NCBI GenBank assembly: GCA_944382045.1
Contig: CALWMT010000169.1
Location: forward strand, 1-6,075
Origin: an uncultured Enterocloster sp.
GTDB lineage: Bacteria; Bacillota; Clostridia; Lachnospirales; Lachnospiraceae
Reading direction: 5' to 3'
DNA: 6,075 nt
Of the stretch, positions 5,935 through 6,075 are shown one piece after another (positions within the stretch are counted from its first letter, which is position 1; every line of letters begins with the position of its first letter). Both the position numbers and the translations under genes were made by a program. The notes under the pieces were generated by a model, which did no database searches, was not told the DNA's origin, and saw only the letters and a list, made by a program, of their open reading frames with translations.

Positions 5935-6075
5935 CTAAAAGCGGAATATAGCGGTTCCGTAGGGTGCCAGCGGGTAGGCGAAGGAGAAGGGCAGTCCGTC
6001 GCACTCGCCCTTCTTGGCCGTGTAGACGGGCATCTGGCTGGCAGCGTAAGCGCCGTGGGACTGATCCAAAATCAG
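5935..6075 (-). CDS. C-terminal end of an alpha-amylase-family protein, possibly glycogen branching enzyme (partial)
   Basis: An open frame enters from the right edge and runs 46 codons to a TAG at 5937-5935. The visible part ends in ECDGLPFSFAYPLAPYGTAIFRF-like sequence (residues 24-46 of the fragment). The pattern of a small polar turn, an aromatic strand, then L-x-P-Y/L-G-x-x-hydrophobic at the extreme C-terminus is typical of the all-beta C-terminal domain of GH13 enzymes, in particular branching enzymes (GlgB). The A-Y-A-A-S-Q stretch before it fits the preceding loop. The catalytic part lies outside the window, so the enzyme class is an inference from the tail alone. Same-strand orientation with the phosphotransferase and 181 bp between them allow, but do not show, co-transcription. 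Confidence 0.5.
   Translation of the reverse strand: MILDQSHGAYAASQMPVYTAKKGECDGLPFSFAYPLAPYGTAIFRF

Overview
The window looks like chromosomal DNA from a Gram-positive Bacillota of the Lachnospiraceae type (Clostridium cluster XIVa). This placement is an inference. It rests on the G/C-rich codon choice, strong AAGGAGG-type ribosome binding sites, tight gene spacing, and a VanR/VanS-like two-component pair of a style common in gut clostridia. No rRNA, tRNA, insertion sequence, CRISPR array or phage gene is visible.

Layout. Positions 1-90 hold the end of a G/C-rich tandem repeat with a period of about 36 bp, each unit carrying a small perfect hairpin. Three plus-strand genes follow, packed as an apparent operon. 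The first (115-1716) encodes a lipoprotein with four peptidoglycan-binding repeats and a C-terminal NlpC/P60 endopeptidase. The second (1734-2429) encodes an OmpR-family response regulator. The third (2438-4897) encodes a large histidine kinase with six predicted membrane segments. The gaps between them are 17 and 8 bp. A strong bidirectional terminator (4912-4959) closes the operon.

On the minus strand, converging on the same terminator, is a single-gene unit for an aminoglycoside/choline-kinase-like small-molecule phosphotransferase (5004-5753). It has a clear ribosome binding site, a candidate promoter in an A/T-rich island, and a G/C-rich perfect palindrome at the predicted transcription start. 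At the right edge, the last 46 codons of another minus-strand gene (5935-6075) probably encode the C-terminal beta-sandwich of an alpha-amylase-family enzyme, possibly a glycogen branching enzyme.

How the genes may work together: the lipoprotein would sit on the outer membrane face, bind the wall through its repeats and cut stem peptides. The kinase, with an extracytoplasmic domain of about 250 residues, would sense a wall or envelope signal and phosphorylate the regulator. Close packing suggests that the hydrolase is either a target or an accessory sensor of this system. The phosphotransferase and the carbohydrate enzyme show no obvious link to it.

Most of the window is recognisable bacterial gene content. 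The points most worth a second look are the hydrolase/two-component operon with its unusual six-segment kinase that lacks a canonical G1 box, the repeat array at the left edge, and the palindrome over the phosphotransferase start site.
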